Shown: positions 10,194 to 22,994 of the stretch, piece after piece
Layout: every line of letters starts with the position of its first letter
How positions within the stretch are numbered: the first letter of the stretch is position 1
DNA from: Chionoecetes opilio
Lineage: Eukaryota > Arthropoda > Malacostraca > Decapoda > Majidae
Direction of reading: 5' to 3'
Assembly: GCA_016584305.1 (NCBI GenBank)
Contig: JACEEZ010013998.1
Coordinates: forward strand, 1-64,000
DNA length: 64,000 nt
The notes under the pieces: model-generated
What the model was told of the DNA's origin: nothing
The model's input: only the letters and a program-made list of their open reading frames with translations
The model's database searches: none
Translations under genes and position numbers: made by a program

Positions 10194-12660
10194 TAGGGTT
10201 GTGCGGTATCAAGAAAATACCGGTATTGCCGATACTGGTTTACGGAAATAATACCGGTACGTCCTCACACCGGTATCAGTTACGATACCGGTATACCGAT
10301 ACCGTGCCCAAAAACCGTTATTACCTGTATCGGTATTTGATTTTTTCGTGTTTTTTTTTACTTGCCCATCCTCAGACAATTATTAACCTCTACAGCATCG
10401 ACCCCCCTAAAATTAAGTTTCCTATAGCGTCGGCCATTTTTTTTTTTTACAATTCTTAACCCCTACCGTACAGCATAGACCCCCCTAAAATAAAATTTCC
10501 TGTGGCGTCGGCCAGTGGCGGATTTAAGGGGGGATCGAGTAGACCATGGCCTAGGCCCCGCTCCCGCAAGGGCCCCGCACCCCAGAAGAAAAAATATGTT
10601 TTCAATGAAAATCTGAATGCTGGACATTTCTTATTCGCTCGAACACTGTTACATTGCATGTACCATAATATGCCACAAATTAGTACCAACATAATGTAAA
10701 ATATGGGTAGAAAAAGTTTCAGTTAAACTAATATGAAATCTGAATCACATTTGGTAAACTTCTAGAGAGCTTTCTCGCCCTTATTAGGGGTTTTATTTTA
10801 TCCAGACCTTCACAAATCCCTTCAGATACCTCTAAAACGTAATAATAAAGTGGGGGAGAGATTAAAAAATAAAAAATAAATTACTAACCTAACCTAACCT
10901 AACCTGGTAAAATTGTAGTCCTTTCCCACCCTTAGATCTCGTAGGAGGTTATGGTTAGGTTTGTCGTGAGGTTAGGGTTAGAATATTTATTTTGGGGGAA
11001 GTCCAAGGGCGGGGGTGGGTAGGGGGTAATGTAGGGGGGAGGGGGCAGTTTGAAGGTGGCATACCACCACTTCCCGTTTACTAATTATGTTTAGAGGTAT
11101 CTGAAGGGCGGTAAGGGGTCTTCACCTGTCTGTTGAAGGTACTGGAGAAAAAAAAAAAACACTAATAAATGGGCGGGGAAGGAAAGGGGACTCTAGAAAT
11201 TTACCCACCAAGGGGAGTTTTCAATAAAGCCACGCTTGTCAAGCCGGTCTCTCAGGCTGTCACATACTTGAGACACACTTTCAGCCTGAAGGATTATAAT
11301 TACCGTAAATTCCCTAGTGACTTTCGGGACATATCAGAATACCCTTCAATACAACATACTGAAAACAGTTTTAATAAAAAACCTTGTTTAGTTTATTCAT
11401 TTTTATTTGTCTGCACTTGGTGGAAAATCATCCGCGTCAATTGGCACCCTACCAAAAAATTGATACTGAAAACTCATTCTTTAAATGAAAAATCGTTCTT
11501 TCATGGAATCAAAAAACGCACAGAAAGAGTTCAAGCAGGAGGAATGATGGCTTCAGAAAATATCACTTGTATGTAGAGAAGTTCACTGAGTACCCCTGTT
11601 TTGGGATGTGTCTGTCATGTCTTGCGACAGGAACATTTAACCCAAGAAGTAATTTAAGTTAAGTGTTGGCACTCAACGAACAGTCCGGGTGAAGACAGGT
11701 GCAAGCGTTGTTTACTATTTCCGTCTCGAAAAGACGAAAGTCTCCTTTAGTGGGAAACGGTATATGTGGGAGCAACAAGGATGCCACAATATCCCGTAGA
11801 GGATAGAGTGTGATAGAGGCTTAAGCGCGGGCATATCATTATTTAGGATGACAGAGTCTCTTGGTTACTGAAGACAGTTAGGAGTAGTAGTATCAGAGAT
11901 ATGAGCCATGAGGCGTAAGGAGCGGGGGCGCTGAGCTGAGTTCCTATCCGAATGTGGTGTCTACAGGAAGTGGATGATAAAGGATCCTGCGGAGGGATGT
12001 GTCTGTGGAGGATGCTGGAAACGCCACAACTCTGTTTTGGTTACATGTTTCGTTCGTAAGAGAGGGACATATACACCCAAAAACAGGTACTCAGTGAATG
12101 TATGTTTACATTTTTTTGTCCACTTTATTGTAGATATGTCCTGAAGCCTCATTCTGCTTGAACTTGCGTTGTTTTATGAAAAACGAATTTTTAAAGATTT
12201 TGAGTTTTCAAGTATTCAATTGTTTTGCCAATATTTTCACAAGTGTAGACAAATAAAATGATAAACTACATTTTATTAAGAACTGTTTCAGTTGTTGTAT
12301 TGAAGGGTAATTCTGAATGTCCCAAAGAAGTACAGGAATATTTACGTTAAATGAAAGATCATTCAGCATTCACAGAGAGAGGATGTTGAGATGCGCGGAG
12401 GGACATACGGGCGGCTTAGCTTTGATGATGAATGAAAACTCCCCATTCATTTCAGGGGCCCCGCACTCCCACCCGGCCTCCTAGGGCCCCTCGTACCCCC
12501 GCACACCGGCCCCCGCCCCCGCACCGCACACATAAATCCGCCCCCTGGGTCAGCCAGCCCAATCTCGTTTTTTTAAATTGAAACCCTTTCCTCTTACACC
12601 GTACAGCATAGACCCCCCCCTTCCTAAAATAAAGGTTTTATGTGTGCTGTAGGCCATCCA
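10193..12660 (+). mobile_element. ACCGGTAT-family element, itself interrupted
   Basis: Starts TAGGGTTGTGCGGTATCAAG and is dense in ACCGGTAT motifs to about 10340. A tail of ~80-bp tandem units follows, each with ACAGCATMGACCCCCCTAAAA, at about 10395, 10460 and 12600. The last unit is separated by the insertion at 10513-12553. Related copies: 23104-23140 (fragment), 24212-24520, 27178-27353 (minus). The end TAGGGATGTGCACCGGTAT seen in the minus copy resembles hAT-type MITE ends. Confidence 0.6.
10513..12553. mobile_element. 2 kb hAT-like element with CAGTGGCGG end
   Basis: The left end AGTGGCGGATTTAAGGGGG and the right end ATAAATCCGCCCCCTG form short TIRs. The flanks (CGTCGGCC left, GGTCAGCC right) could be an 8-bp TSD with two changes, as for hAT elements. 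An inner inverted repeat pairs about 11327-11397 with 12266-12336. A frame at 11169-11576 (135 codons) crosses that arm and has no recognised domain. The element splits the 80-bp tail repeats of the surrounding element. Confidence 0.6.
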
Positions 12661-13619
12661 TTTCGTTTTTGTATCAGAAAGTAGCATGGATGATGTAACT
12701 TCTAAATAAGGAAACTAAACAAATAATATTTGATTCAAATTCCTTTTACTTATTTGGACAAAGAGTTCCTGAGATCTGGGAAAGACAAGTTTAGTATAGA
12801 TATATAGCCATGAGTGGGCAGTATTTGAAAACATTTGTATTAAATACATTCTGTGTATTAAGAAATATATTGATAAATACATTAGTTTCATGTATTTAAA
12901 TACAGGTAATAAATATTTAATAAGTAATTTAAATACATTGTATTTTATATATATATAATATAATTACAGGGTGGTAACACGAGTTTCTGAAAATAGGAGA
13001 CAGATGATAAAACATCGTATAATTCTAAGTAGAAAATGCTCTATATAGTCAAAGGTTCGCCGCCATGCTATACCTGCATGGGATATGATAAAGTTTTTTC
13101 TCGATGGAGTCAACCATCAGGAGTCTATAAGCATATCAGGCGGAATAACAAGAGAAATCCTGAATCCTGAGAAATGACGAAAGTCCAAAATGGCCGCCAT
13201 GACGGCCGACTTCCGTAGACATAAATAATAAAAAACTCTAACTACTAGTCCAGAGTAGAATCACATGTTAATCAGCACTTTTCCATATGATTTTGACATG
13301 GAAGAAAGCGTTATGTGGCTATTTTTTCAATGATGGTAAAAAAAAACAAGGTCAAAAGTCAAGTTCAACGTACATTACGGATAACATTTTTTCACATGAA
13401 AACAGTAATTAATTAAAACAGTGCAAAATCTATTACATTGACAATAACAAATAATCTGCATTCCAGAAGGAAATTGTTAGCAAAGTATAGAATGTCTATT
13501 TGTTGTAGGCCACCCATCTCTCCTGCAGGTGCAGAAGAGGGGTTGCAAGGTAGCCGGTGCCGCCTTGCAGTTCCATCTCCTGGAGGCGGCATCCCTTGTC
13601 GCTGCCCCGCCAGCAGCAT
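12661..13619. other. Unassigned AT-rich sequence
   Basis: No gene, RNA or known repeat recognised. Ends at the TTAA target of the following element. Confidence 0.5.
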
Positions 13620-13623
13620 TTAA

Positions 13624-14448
13624 AGGCGGCCGTCACACTAGCACTTTTATGCTAGTTTTTTCTGCAACTTTCTCAAACTAACAATTTTCTGACTGCAAGC
13701 CAGCAACACACACAGTCCGTTCGCCTGCACTACCAGTCAGCTGGTGCATGTAAAAACAAACAAGGCTCCGACGCCCGGGCAAGCTCTTGTGGTATAACAC
13801 TTAATATGTGTTTATTATCCAGTAGTAGACCTAAATATCGACCTAGATAAGACCTAGAATATCAAGGCCTTCTTGGTGTTACAAGTCCTGTGCGACACCT
13901 ATAGGGATCTCTATATAAAGGGGTAAAAAACGCCATTCATAGGCCCTATGTTAAACGCTATGGGCCCGCCATCTTGTTGCCAAGGCCTCTTCGTTCACCC
14001 AAAGACCCGGGGATATGTATCAAGCATTACCCCGCAGTATATCAGGTATAATGTATAAAGGATAGACTGTTATCTTCGGAAATGATCTGTTCTATAAGAT
14101 TATTCACATAAACCATAGTAAAAACACATTAAATAAAGGTAATTATGAGACTCTGAAGAAATTATGATGAACTTAACAATTCACTTAAAAACTCGTCGTC
14201 ATGTAACTAAACATTTGTGGGACAGCTTATAAGATGGCAGATATCATAGAAGCAGATTCTAAATTAGCTTTCCATTGAGGATATTTCGTTTTCTGATACA
14301 TACAATATTACCAGCAAAACATTAAGGGTGAACTAAATAATTGCTCTTACTCGCCGCTCTCGCTTCTCTCATGACAGCTCTCCTCCTCTCTCTCTCTCCT
14401 CCATCTCTCTCTCTCTGCTCTCTCCCTCTCTCTATCTCTCTCTCTCTC

Positions 14449-14497
<49 letters not shown>

Positions 14498-14599
14498 AAA
14501 GAGAGAGAGAGAGATATATAAGTGAAAGAGGATGAGTGAGAGATATGGGAGAGAACCAATAAAACCTTTATAATTATTTCCTCTCTCTCTCTCTCCTCT

Positions 14600-14650
<51 letters not shown>

Positions 14651-14923
14651 TGTTCTGTCTCTCTCCTCTCTCTTCTCTCGCCTCCTACCTAAATATATAT
14701 AATATATAATATCTATATTATATATATATATTAATATATATATATAGATAACCTATATATATTAATATATATAGATATATACTATATAGATAATATAATA
14801 TATATTATATATATTTAAATATATATATATATATATATATAGATACGGATATATATATAATATATATATATATACATTATATAGATATATATATATAGAT
14901 ATATATAGATAATATTATATTGA

Positions 14924-14965
<42 letters not shown>

Positions 14966-15953
14966 TATCTATATATATATATATATATATCCAGTATATA
15001 TATAATAAATATATATATAATATATAGTCTATATATATATAAATATATATATATATTATATTAATATATATATCTATATATATATATATAGATATATATA
15101 TATTATATATCTATAGATATCTATATATTAATAATTATATAATATATATAATATATATATAATATCTATAATATATATATATAAATATAATCTAATATAA
15201 TATTAATATATATCATATATATATTATAATTATACATATATATATAGATCGATATATACCTATGATAAATATATAATATATATATATAACATATAATACA
15301 TATATAGATATTACATATATAGCATTCTATACATATAATATATATACAATATATATATATATGTAATTATATATATAACATATATACATAATACCTAGTC
15401 ATTACATTATAATATATATTATATATATATATCTAAATTATTAATATATATAGAGAGAGAGAGAGATGACGAGAGAGAGAGAGAGAGTGAGGAGAGAGAG
15501 AGAGAGGAGAGATTGAGAGAGAGAGAGAGAGAGAGAAGTGAAAAGAGATATGAGAGATATGAGAGAGTAACCAAAAACCTTTTTCATAATCTCGCTCTCT
15601 CTCTCTCTTCTCTCTCCATCTCTCTCTATATATATATATTATATAATATAGTTAGAGATATATATATATATATTATATATATATATATAATATATATATT
15701 TATATATATATATTGACGAGAGGAGAGAGAGAGAGAGAGAGGAGTGACAGAGAGGGATGGAGAGAGAGAGAGAGGAGAGAGAGAGAGGAGAGAGATGAGA
15801 TGAGAGAGAAGAGGAGATAGAGGGAGAGAGAGAGAGAGAGAGAGAAAATTATAAAGGTTTTTTGGTTACTCTCATTATCTCTGCTTTCCTCCCTCTCTCT
15901 CTCCCTCTCTCTCTCTCTATCTCTGTCTCTCTCTCTTTCATCGGAGAAGAGAG

Positions 15954-15984
<31 letters not shown>

Positions 15985-16981
15985 GACGAGAGAGGAGAGA
16001 GAGAGAACTGAGAGCGTTTCGGTAGAGAGAGAGCGGGAGAGAGCAATTTATTTAGTTAACCTTAATGTTTGCTGTATTATTGTATGTATCAGAAACGAAA
16101 TATTCAAATGGAAAGCTAATTAAATTTCTGCTTCTATTGATATCTGCATTTGATAAGCTGTCCCACAAAGTTATACATGACGACGAGTTTTAAGTGAATG
16201 TAAGTCATCATATTTTTTTTTCAGAGTTCATAAGACCTTTTATTTAATGTGTTTTACTTTTGTTTTATGGATAATCTTTTAGAACAAGCATTTGAAGATA
16301 ACGTCATCCTTTATACATGATAACAGATATACGGGGGGTAAGCTTGAGAATTTCCGGGGCTTGGGAGAAACGAGGAGCCTTTTGGGGCCAAGATGACGCC
16401 CACAAACGAGTTGTCCTACTGTATTAAAACAGGTAATATCTATGTGGCCCCGAGAAAGCAGAGGGTGGCCCCGCGTATGCATTTTAACGAGAAAATTTTT
16501 GAGCTACCAGGTCCACAGCATTTCGTCTAAACTTTAAATTTTAAGTTTGAAGAGTGAGAAAAAAAAATTTGAGGTGTCTTGAAAAAAAAAACACAAAAGA
16601 ACTTTACAGACGACTACAAAGCGATAATAAGCGAAAAAGGTCACAAAAAGAAGAAAAAGAACCCTCGATATGCGAGAGACGTTTGGGTGTTATATAGAAA
16701 CGGCTTTTAAATGTTTTACTGTAAATAGTCACGTGAATATTTTTAAAACCCAAAAGTATTGAATTATAATTGCAAAAATTTGTTTTTATCGAAAATCTTT
16801 AAAAAAAATCACATGGGTTTTTTATTTGAAAAAGAAAGTGACTTCAACTTTCCATATCAAGACGATCACGATCGACTGACTCAGACTGACTGATTCAGAC
16901 GGACTAACTAGTCAGAGCGAGAAAAAACTAACGGAGATCGTCTAGGTAACTAGACGGAAAAAGTGCTAGTGTGACGCCGCC
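13624..16981. mobile_element. 3.4 kb TTAA-flanked element with microsatellite core
   Basis: The ends are inverted: GGCGGCCGTCACACTAGCAC on the left and GTGCTAGTGTGACGCCGCC on the right. TTAA stands at 13620-13623 and again at 16982-16985. Within it, an inverted pair (about 14060-14345 and 16035-16280) brackets the 1.7 kb simple-repeat block; these arms belong to the foldback family at 21560-21900 and 24848-25272. No transposase is recognised. A TTAA target is used by piggyBac and Kolobok elements; which one applies is not settled. Confidence 0.75.
14340..16046. repeat. Compound (CT)n-(AT)n-(GA)n microsatellite block
   Basis: (CT)n at 14380-14690, (AT)n-rich with occasional GATA at about 14690-15450, (GA)n at 15450-15550, a short CT/AT/GA stretch to 15850, then CT and GA to 16040. 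Short copies of a motif containing CCAAAAACCTTT recur at about 14552, 15567 and 15850 in both orientations. This suggests that several inverted units expanded. Consensus accuracy here is doubtful. Confidence 0.9.
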
Positions 16982-17222
16982 TTAAAGTAATCGTCCAGCC
17001 TGACCCTTTTTTTTTTTGCCGAATTATGTTGAATGTACATTCAAAACACCTAATCCACCAAATATAATTGATTTCCAGGCCTTATTTCCGTAAAAACACG
17101 ACTTTTGTAAAAAGCGCGCGAAAAAAAAAAAAAATTCCCTCCAACAGGGCTACGACTGTTATTGATGACGTCAGAACAGGAACGCCCGCAGACACTCTGT
17201 CTGACACCTGTCGGCAAATGTT

Positions 17223-17465
17223 ATGATGAGCGATTGTACTTCGGTGTCAGATAGTGAATCTGTCGCTGTGACAGATTTAGAGTACGATGCTCAATCTGAT
17301 ACCGAAAGAAATGACGCTGGTCGCGTATACTATGAGGAAAACGAACCTCAGATTGTCATGGGATCCTATATGTTTGAGCCCGAGTACGAGGTGGATGAAC
17401 AGGTGTTAGCAGAGCCTGAGGTTCAGCAGGAGGACCTGGCACTTCTCCAAAACATGGATTGGTAA
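17223..17465 (+). CDS. Acidic first-exon-like ORF, similar to proteins with a P2X7-type C-terminal domain (partial)
   Basis: 81 codons including the stop, starting at two adjacent Met codons. The product is rich in Asp/Glu/Ser, contains YMFEPEYE near residue 50 and ends LLQNMDW. The genomic TG|GTAAAT at the end is a good splice donor, so translation probably continued into another exon. In many invertebrate proteins with the zinc-binding P2X7 C-terminal ('ballast'-like) domain, an acidic lead with a YxFEP motif is followed by N-x-D-W-C-x-C-G-x-C. The match here stops exactly where the cysteines should start, and I did not find the next exon. Family assignment is from memory of the motif and is tentative. 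It lies just inside the left TIR of the 6.8 kb element and reads inward. Confidence 0.4.
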   Translation: MMSDCTSVSDSESVAVTDLEYDAQSDTERNDAGRVYYEENEPQIVMGSYMFEPEYEVDEQVLAEPEVQQEDLALLQNMDW

Positions 17466-17775
17466 ATAAGGTTAAACCATGTGTGTGTGGGAATCACAAT
17501 GAAGGTACTTTCGAGAAAATCCTATGGTTAGTTTTGGAGCTACAGTCAAACGTCATTACTCGGAAACCACATACTAGCATTAACTACAGCACAGAGTTGG
17601 AAAATATGCGGGCGGGAAGGCAGAAAGTGTGACAGCCACACCACCACAGGGTCTCTCACCACAGGGCACGCCCACTCCACAACTGGTTTACTTGGTTTAC
17701 TTGGTCTTGTTAAGAGGCAAAGCCTCACAGTCGTGGTGGTCCACCGCTGCTGCCAGTCCTGGCGTCCCTGTCTAA

Positions 17776-18448
17776 AGCCCCGTCCACACTACCACTCACC
17801 ACCGTCGGCGCTTGCCGTCGGTGCTTGCCGACGGGAAGCGCCGTTGCCAGGGTTGTGTCCACACGAACGGTTTTGTTCGGCGGTCAGCGCGCTTCCTGAT
17901 TTCAAAGTGAGAGTCATGTTTTCTGCATATCGTGTACTCTCACTCGAGATTATGAAATAACCACAGGAGGTTTAGAAAAACTGACCCAACTATCATCTTC
18001 ATGACACATTTCTGCATATCATAAGCAAGAAAAATATACGAAAACCTTTTTGTGTATTCTAAAAAATATAGCAAAAAGAAATAGTGTATAAACATTTTTC
18101 TCACTTTTTTGTCTTCAACTCACTGCAATTTCCCGACCATTTCTCCCATTTAATTTTTGATCACATACTCGTAATCAGCTGACTTTCTTGGTTCTGATGG
18201 TATACGGTATACATAGCAATGCAAAAATATCTAGATGGTGAAAACTGCCGATAACTTGAAGCATGTGTTTGGCGCTGACCCGTGAGTGACGGGCATGCCC
18301 GCCCAATATTAAACCTGCTGAATGTTGGCGGGCAGCGCCGACGGTTAAATTTTGCTCGTCGGCATCGTGTCCACACTGCCACTTTTGAGTGACGAACACT
18401 GTTCGACGGCAAGCGCCGACGGTGGTGAGTGGTAGTGTGGACGGGGCT
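17776..18448. mobile_element. 673-bp MITE, TAA target (Harbinger-like)
   Basis: TIRs of about 43 bp, near perfect, begin AGCCCCGTCCACACTACCAC. TAA is duplicated at 17773-17775 and 18449-18451. A 3-bp TAA target fits PIF/Harbinger. No coding capacity. Inserted in the 6.8 kb element. Confidence 0.88.
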
Positions 18449-19058
18449 TAACAGGGCCACCTGGTCTGGTATGGTGTTGGACTGAGTCACTGTCTTACGG
18501 GGGGGGCGCCGCCCTTGTCCAGCACACCCGTGTACACAGGCTCACCTCACGTACACTCGTCGTCCCAACCCACACACTGGGTAGGCGACTAGTCGCGCTG
18601 CACACTCTCACCCAGTCTTTCACCCGATGTGTACCCTCACTACACACCGTTTCTCAACACAACTGCTCGCCCCAACACACTATAGGCGTGTATCACCCTA
18701 CACACGCCACTCCTTTCCGTGTGCAAACTTTTCTCGAAAGGCACAGCTGTCTTGCTGCACCCATAAAGGATGCATGCATGTGGCATATAGCAAAAAAAAT
18801 CTATCAGAAACACCCAAATATCTTCAAGTACTATATTTATCTCTGTGTTTACGTGCCTCTCTGATCAGCGCGGGAAGATGAGCCTCCCTGATGCTACGTC
18901 ACGGAGCCTGAGCCTGAGCGTCTGCAAGCCTTGAGAGCGTTTTGAAAACTCGGGGAATTTGCAGATTTTGATTGCGGATTATTTAAAAACGGCTGACTGG
19001 ATACAAAAAGTGACGACGTATTGTTGATATACTCGTTAATGGCTATGATTTGATTGCA

Positions 19059-21549
19059 TTAAATCAGGAATGATGAAATGGTCTGGACGATTACTTTAAG
19101 GACTTTCAGGAGATACACAGGTGCCAGGGGTGTATCTGGAGGTACGACAGTCGTGTGTAGAACAATGCTGCCCTTGGGACGATACCATCCATGTTTAGTT
19201 GGGTCCAGAGTAGGGGGATCGGGCTCGAGGCAGTTGAGCATTACAGACACAGCTAGATGACCGCGTAGTGCGTTCTCATTGAAGGCTACGTCCGTAGAAG
19301 GAAGACAGCACAGCTTTTGTGGCTTAAGACCTTGGCGTTTCATTTTTTTTCTGTCACACTTTCAATCGTGCGTCACAGAGAGATTCACAGTTGCGCATGT
19401 TATAGCATGCTAGGATGAAGGCCCTTGCCTCTGCCAGCACCTTGTTGTATTGGTTCATCGGAAGTGAGCTATCGCCAAATGTAATGCCCATTATTCGGGA
19501 GAGATAGTAGGAGAATTATTATCATAAAATTCCCGAGCTATGTCTTGTCAGTAGTTAATTTTTCTCTTTGTTTCACGGGTGACTCATCGCCTCTTCCTAA
19601 ACCACCATTTTGTTTATCTTCTTTCCTTTTTCCGCCATTTTCTTTCTTCCTTCTTTCCATTCCTCCCCCCCCCGGCATCCCGTATGCGAGGCAAGATCCG
19701 TGTGATAATTATTCTGCGATCAGTGATAACTAATGACTTCGGATCTTTTTATCTTTCCCCAGCTATCTGGTCAGACCAAGTAACCCTCCCAGATTCTTAA
19801 TGTCTTTCAAAATAATCCCTATCGGTATCGGTTATGGTCATATATGGACGTGTTAGTAAAGATACACGCTAAAATGAAAACCTACCAAATTTCTATGCTC
19901 CATATTTCATACCCTTCCACTCTTAAAAATGCGTTCGGACATTTGACGTGACAACGAATCACACCCTTCTCGGGTATTAGATTAAGCATATTAAATTCTT
20001 CTATATCAAAGTAACAGGTCTATATTATAGGCAGCCTGGTCTTATGTACGCGAGTTTCATTATTTAAATAGTTATTTCGGGATTATAAGCTACTCATTTG
20101 AGGCCACGTCTAGATCTTTCAAACAATTCCCCTTTTATGCCGAAGGCCATGATCTCAGGAGGAACCAGTCGTCTCTCCGCTTCGTTGTAGGTAAGACATC
20201 TGCACCTCGCTCCTGTTTTCCCCCTTCCTTAGTATATTATATCTATATATTTCTATATATATATATAGGTACAGTTCAGTGTCACTAATGCATAGAAGGT
20301 CTGCCCCATCCTTATAAGTGTTATTAACGAGAGTCGTCTCTCCGCTTCGTTGTAGGCTCGCTCGTGTCCTCTTCAAAGCCACATGGTCCTATGATTACAC
20401 ATACAACTTATTACCCTCACATTTTCTCTACTATATATATATCTTCCATGTGTAATTATGAATATTAAGCGGTATGTTACCTAAGTGTAGGATAATTCAT
20501 TGAATAGGATTCAGTGGGGAGAGTTATGCTCCTAAGAGCTTCCTTTCATCACATAGGAAGAGTTTCCTGTATCAGGGTGTAAAGGTTTTTCTTACATCCG
20601 AGTAGAGGTTTTCCGATATTGTGTTAACCCTTATATGTTGGATATGATCTCAAGCAAGAGACATACTATGTCACTATGAATAAATAGGATAATATTTGCA
20701 AATATAGTTCTTGTGTTATTATAAAACCCAGGTGATTACTCTGTGTTAGGACAGTAATTCCTCACACTTCCAAAAGAGTCAGCCTCATTCGGTATAATTC
20801 CACGTACCAATCACGACTACCAAGATCAATCTAATATTAATATTAATCAAACGTGCCCAGGGAGTAATCCAGTGAGTTACTCGCCGGGGCTGGTGGCAGC
20901 GCTTTCCCTTAACCTAAACCCTTATCCTTTCCCCTTAAATACATCCCCCATTTCATTACTCTCCGCAGTGAGACGTGGTCACATTATAATCACATAGTGA
21001 AGTCATAAGACTAAGTTAAATCCTCCATTCAAGTTGTAATCTTTTATCAAATCATACTCAAGTAATATCATTCAAGTAACGTTGACCAGTTCTAAATACC
21101 CCATACCAGTTACCCCCAAATACCAGCAACACACAAACACCCGGAATTCCACGCCTCCTGTAGGAAACCATATTGCATTATATTTGAATTATATTACTTG
21201 AATTGTTCATTATGCTTATGCTTGGTGGACAATCATCACCCTATGGGAACGTTTATTACCTGCTCTCAGAACCTTCAGCACGATGCCTTTCCCGAAGCCG
21301 TAATAGCTGGCGACCGTGTCGCAACCCGACAGTGCATGCGTGTGCCGCAAGGAGGCCGGGGATGATTGAAAGATTATCTTGCAAGGTTGCATCGATGTCA
21401 ATAATGGAACGGCCTTTCAGCGGCGACTGCATGTAGACACTGCTTGCATTTATCACTCCAGCATGTCGGAAATGTTGTAGAAGTGCAAACACGTCAGCGT
21501 AGCGTCCGCGTCGCGTAGCAGTCACGATGATATAGTGCATCAGCCGCAT
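19059..21549 (-). pseudogene. PIN/XPG-like nuclease family gene remnant (HALSGCDTV family)
   Basis: The upstream exon (21549 down to a GCAG|GTAATA donor at 21260/21259) encodes TATRRGRYADVFALLQHF and KGRSIIDIDATLQDN. After a small frame slip near 21333-21339 it reads HALSGCDTVASYYGFGKG and ends KVLRAG. The Gly-Cys-Asp followed by a Gly-x-Gly-Lys helix resembles the GCDY...GIGPK helix region of FEN1/XPG nucleases. The downstream part (about 19510-19059) encodes QYNKVLAEARAFILACYNMR, then LPSTDVAFNENALRGHL and LEPDPPTLDPTKHGW, a C-terminal region I associate with the same uncharacterised multicopy invertebrate proteins. Breaks: about +4 bp at 21335, a TGA where Trp is expected near 19365, and a frameshift just after it. 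An intron of about 1.7 kb is inferred; its acceptor is not fixed. The last codons run into the 20-base terminal motif at 19080-19100. Confidence 0.55.
20168..20356. repeat. 24-bp direct repeat pair
   Basis: The segment starting GTCGTCTCTCCGCTTCGTTG occurs at 20168-20191 and again at 20333-20356, about 165 bp apart. They may be TSDs or remnants of a small insertion. The rest of 19520-21200 shows no gene; the reading frames there are short and AT-driven. Confidence 0.6.
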
Positions 21550-21559
21550 CGGATCGGCT

Positions 21560-21900
21560 GGGTCAATCGCGAAAAATTACCCGATTTCATGATGTTATTT
21601 ATTTAGTTAACGCTCATTTATGCATGCTGCTAATTCATTTATCAGAAAACGAAATGTATCAATGGAAAGCTAATAAAATTCCGCTTCTATTCATATTCTC
21701 CATATAAAAAGTTTTTTTCGCAAAGTATTAAATGACGAAGAGTTTAATAGAATATTAAGTTCATGCATATTTCTTGAGTCTCATAATGGCCTTTCTTTAG
21801 TGTGTTTTACGGTTTTTTATTTGATAATATTATAGAACAAGCATTTCCGAAGATAACAGTATACCTTTTATACTGATAAACATATATTTAGTAGGGGAAA
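21560..21900 (+). mobile_element. Foldback-family arm, single copy
   Basis: Near-identical to the right arm at 25080-25272 and, inverted, to 24848-25063. More distantly it matches the arms at 14060-14345 and 16035-16280. Shared markers are ATCAGAAAACGAAATGTATC and GAATATTAAGTTCATGCATA. No coding capacity. Confidence 0.75.
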
Positions 21901-22811
21901 ATTACCATAAGCTGGCAAACACGGGCGGTGTCGCAGTGTTTTGTGACTTATTTACAGGCGGTACCTATTTTATGCAACACCGGCGGCAAATTTACCTCCG
22001 TCAGCCCTCCGAAGGCCCGCTGGTGTATTTTCAGACGGGATAATTTACTATGTTGAAAATTAATGTACAGAATTTCAAGAATCGAATATTTCTATGTGTA
22101 AACATTTTGAAACAACAGTTATATGATTATCTTGCTGTAGTATTACATCAGTAGTGACAAGCAGCGGCAACTTGACGTCAATCCTCCGGAGGCGCGCTGG
22201 TACGTATTTGTAAGTAGGAAATATTCATTTCATATTATATATATTAACACAGTAATATACATAGTATCTCAATATCTGTACCATTACTATTATTAGGCCT
22301 GTTCAAGCTATTAAAAATTGTTATAAAAGTTTTTATAATAGTTTATAGAAATTATCATATTTCAGTTTATTTCAAATATTTCCAGCTTAATCAGGAACAC
22401 CGAGAGATACATAGAAATAAAGATGAGATACGTACATAGGAAGGAGTTTACATGGAAAAAGGTTATCAGTTAGTCTATGTGTGTAGCTAGTATCATATAA
22501 AAATAACATTTGATTATTATCCGAGCAAAGATTACGGGATAACACAAGGTCATATTTTCCCTTATTTCAATAATTTCCAACATATTATCAACACATATCA
22601 ATACTCAACGGTACACCTAATAAGGAATATGTAGATAATAGAGAATTAACATGGATAATATCATGATTTAGAATATAATATTATTTGAAATCATTACGCA
22701 GCTATCAATGCACTAATCTGTCAGACGTACGATAGTCATTACAAAGGGTTAAAAACCCACAAAAGGCCTAAATTGTCACCCTTAACCAGTCGATAACATA
22801 ATGAGAACTTA

Positions 22812-22994
22812 AGGCGTTTTCTGCGGGGGATTTTTGGTTGCAATCGGAAAATGTTCGATTGCAAACGGTCACAACAACAACAACAAATGATTGCGGGTCG
22901 GGCCAATCATCTTCCCTGGATGGTTGAACAGGGGTCGAAATTTGAGCAACCGAAAATTTTTAGGTTGCAATCAGGATCCCCGCAGAAAACGTCT
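22812..22994. mobile_element. 183-bp MITE, TTA target
   Basis: Ends AGGCGTTTTCTGCGGGG and CCCCGCAGAAAACGTCT. TTA is duplicated at 22809-22811 and 22995-22997. An inner pair carries GGTTGCAATC. Harbinger-like by target size. Confidence 0.85.

Noticed and set aside
14341..16046. Ser/Leu- and Arg/Glu-rich ORFs
   Set aside because: They come from (CT)n and (GA)n tracts.
16986..19095. A 2.1 kb element ending at 19095
   Set aside because: Only the last ~20 bases and TTAA match there; the long TIR match is with 23655-23801. Kept as a less likely alternative.
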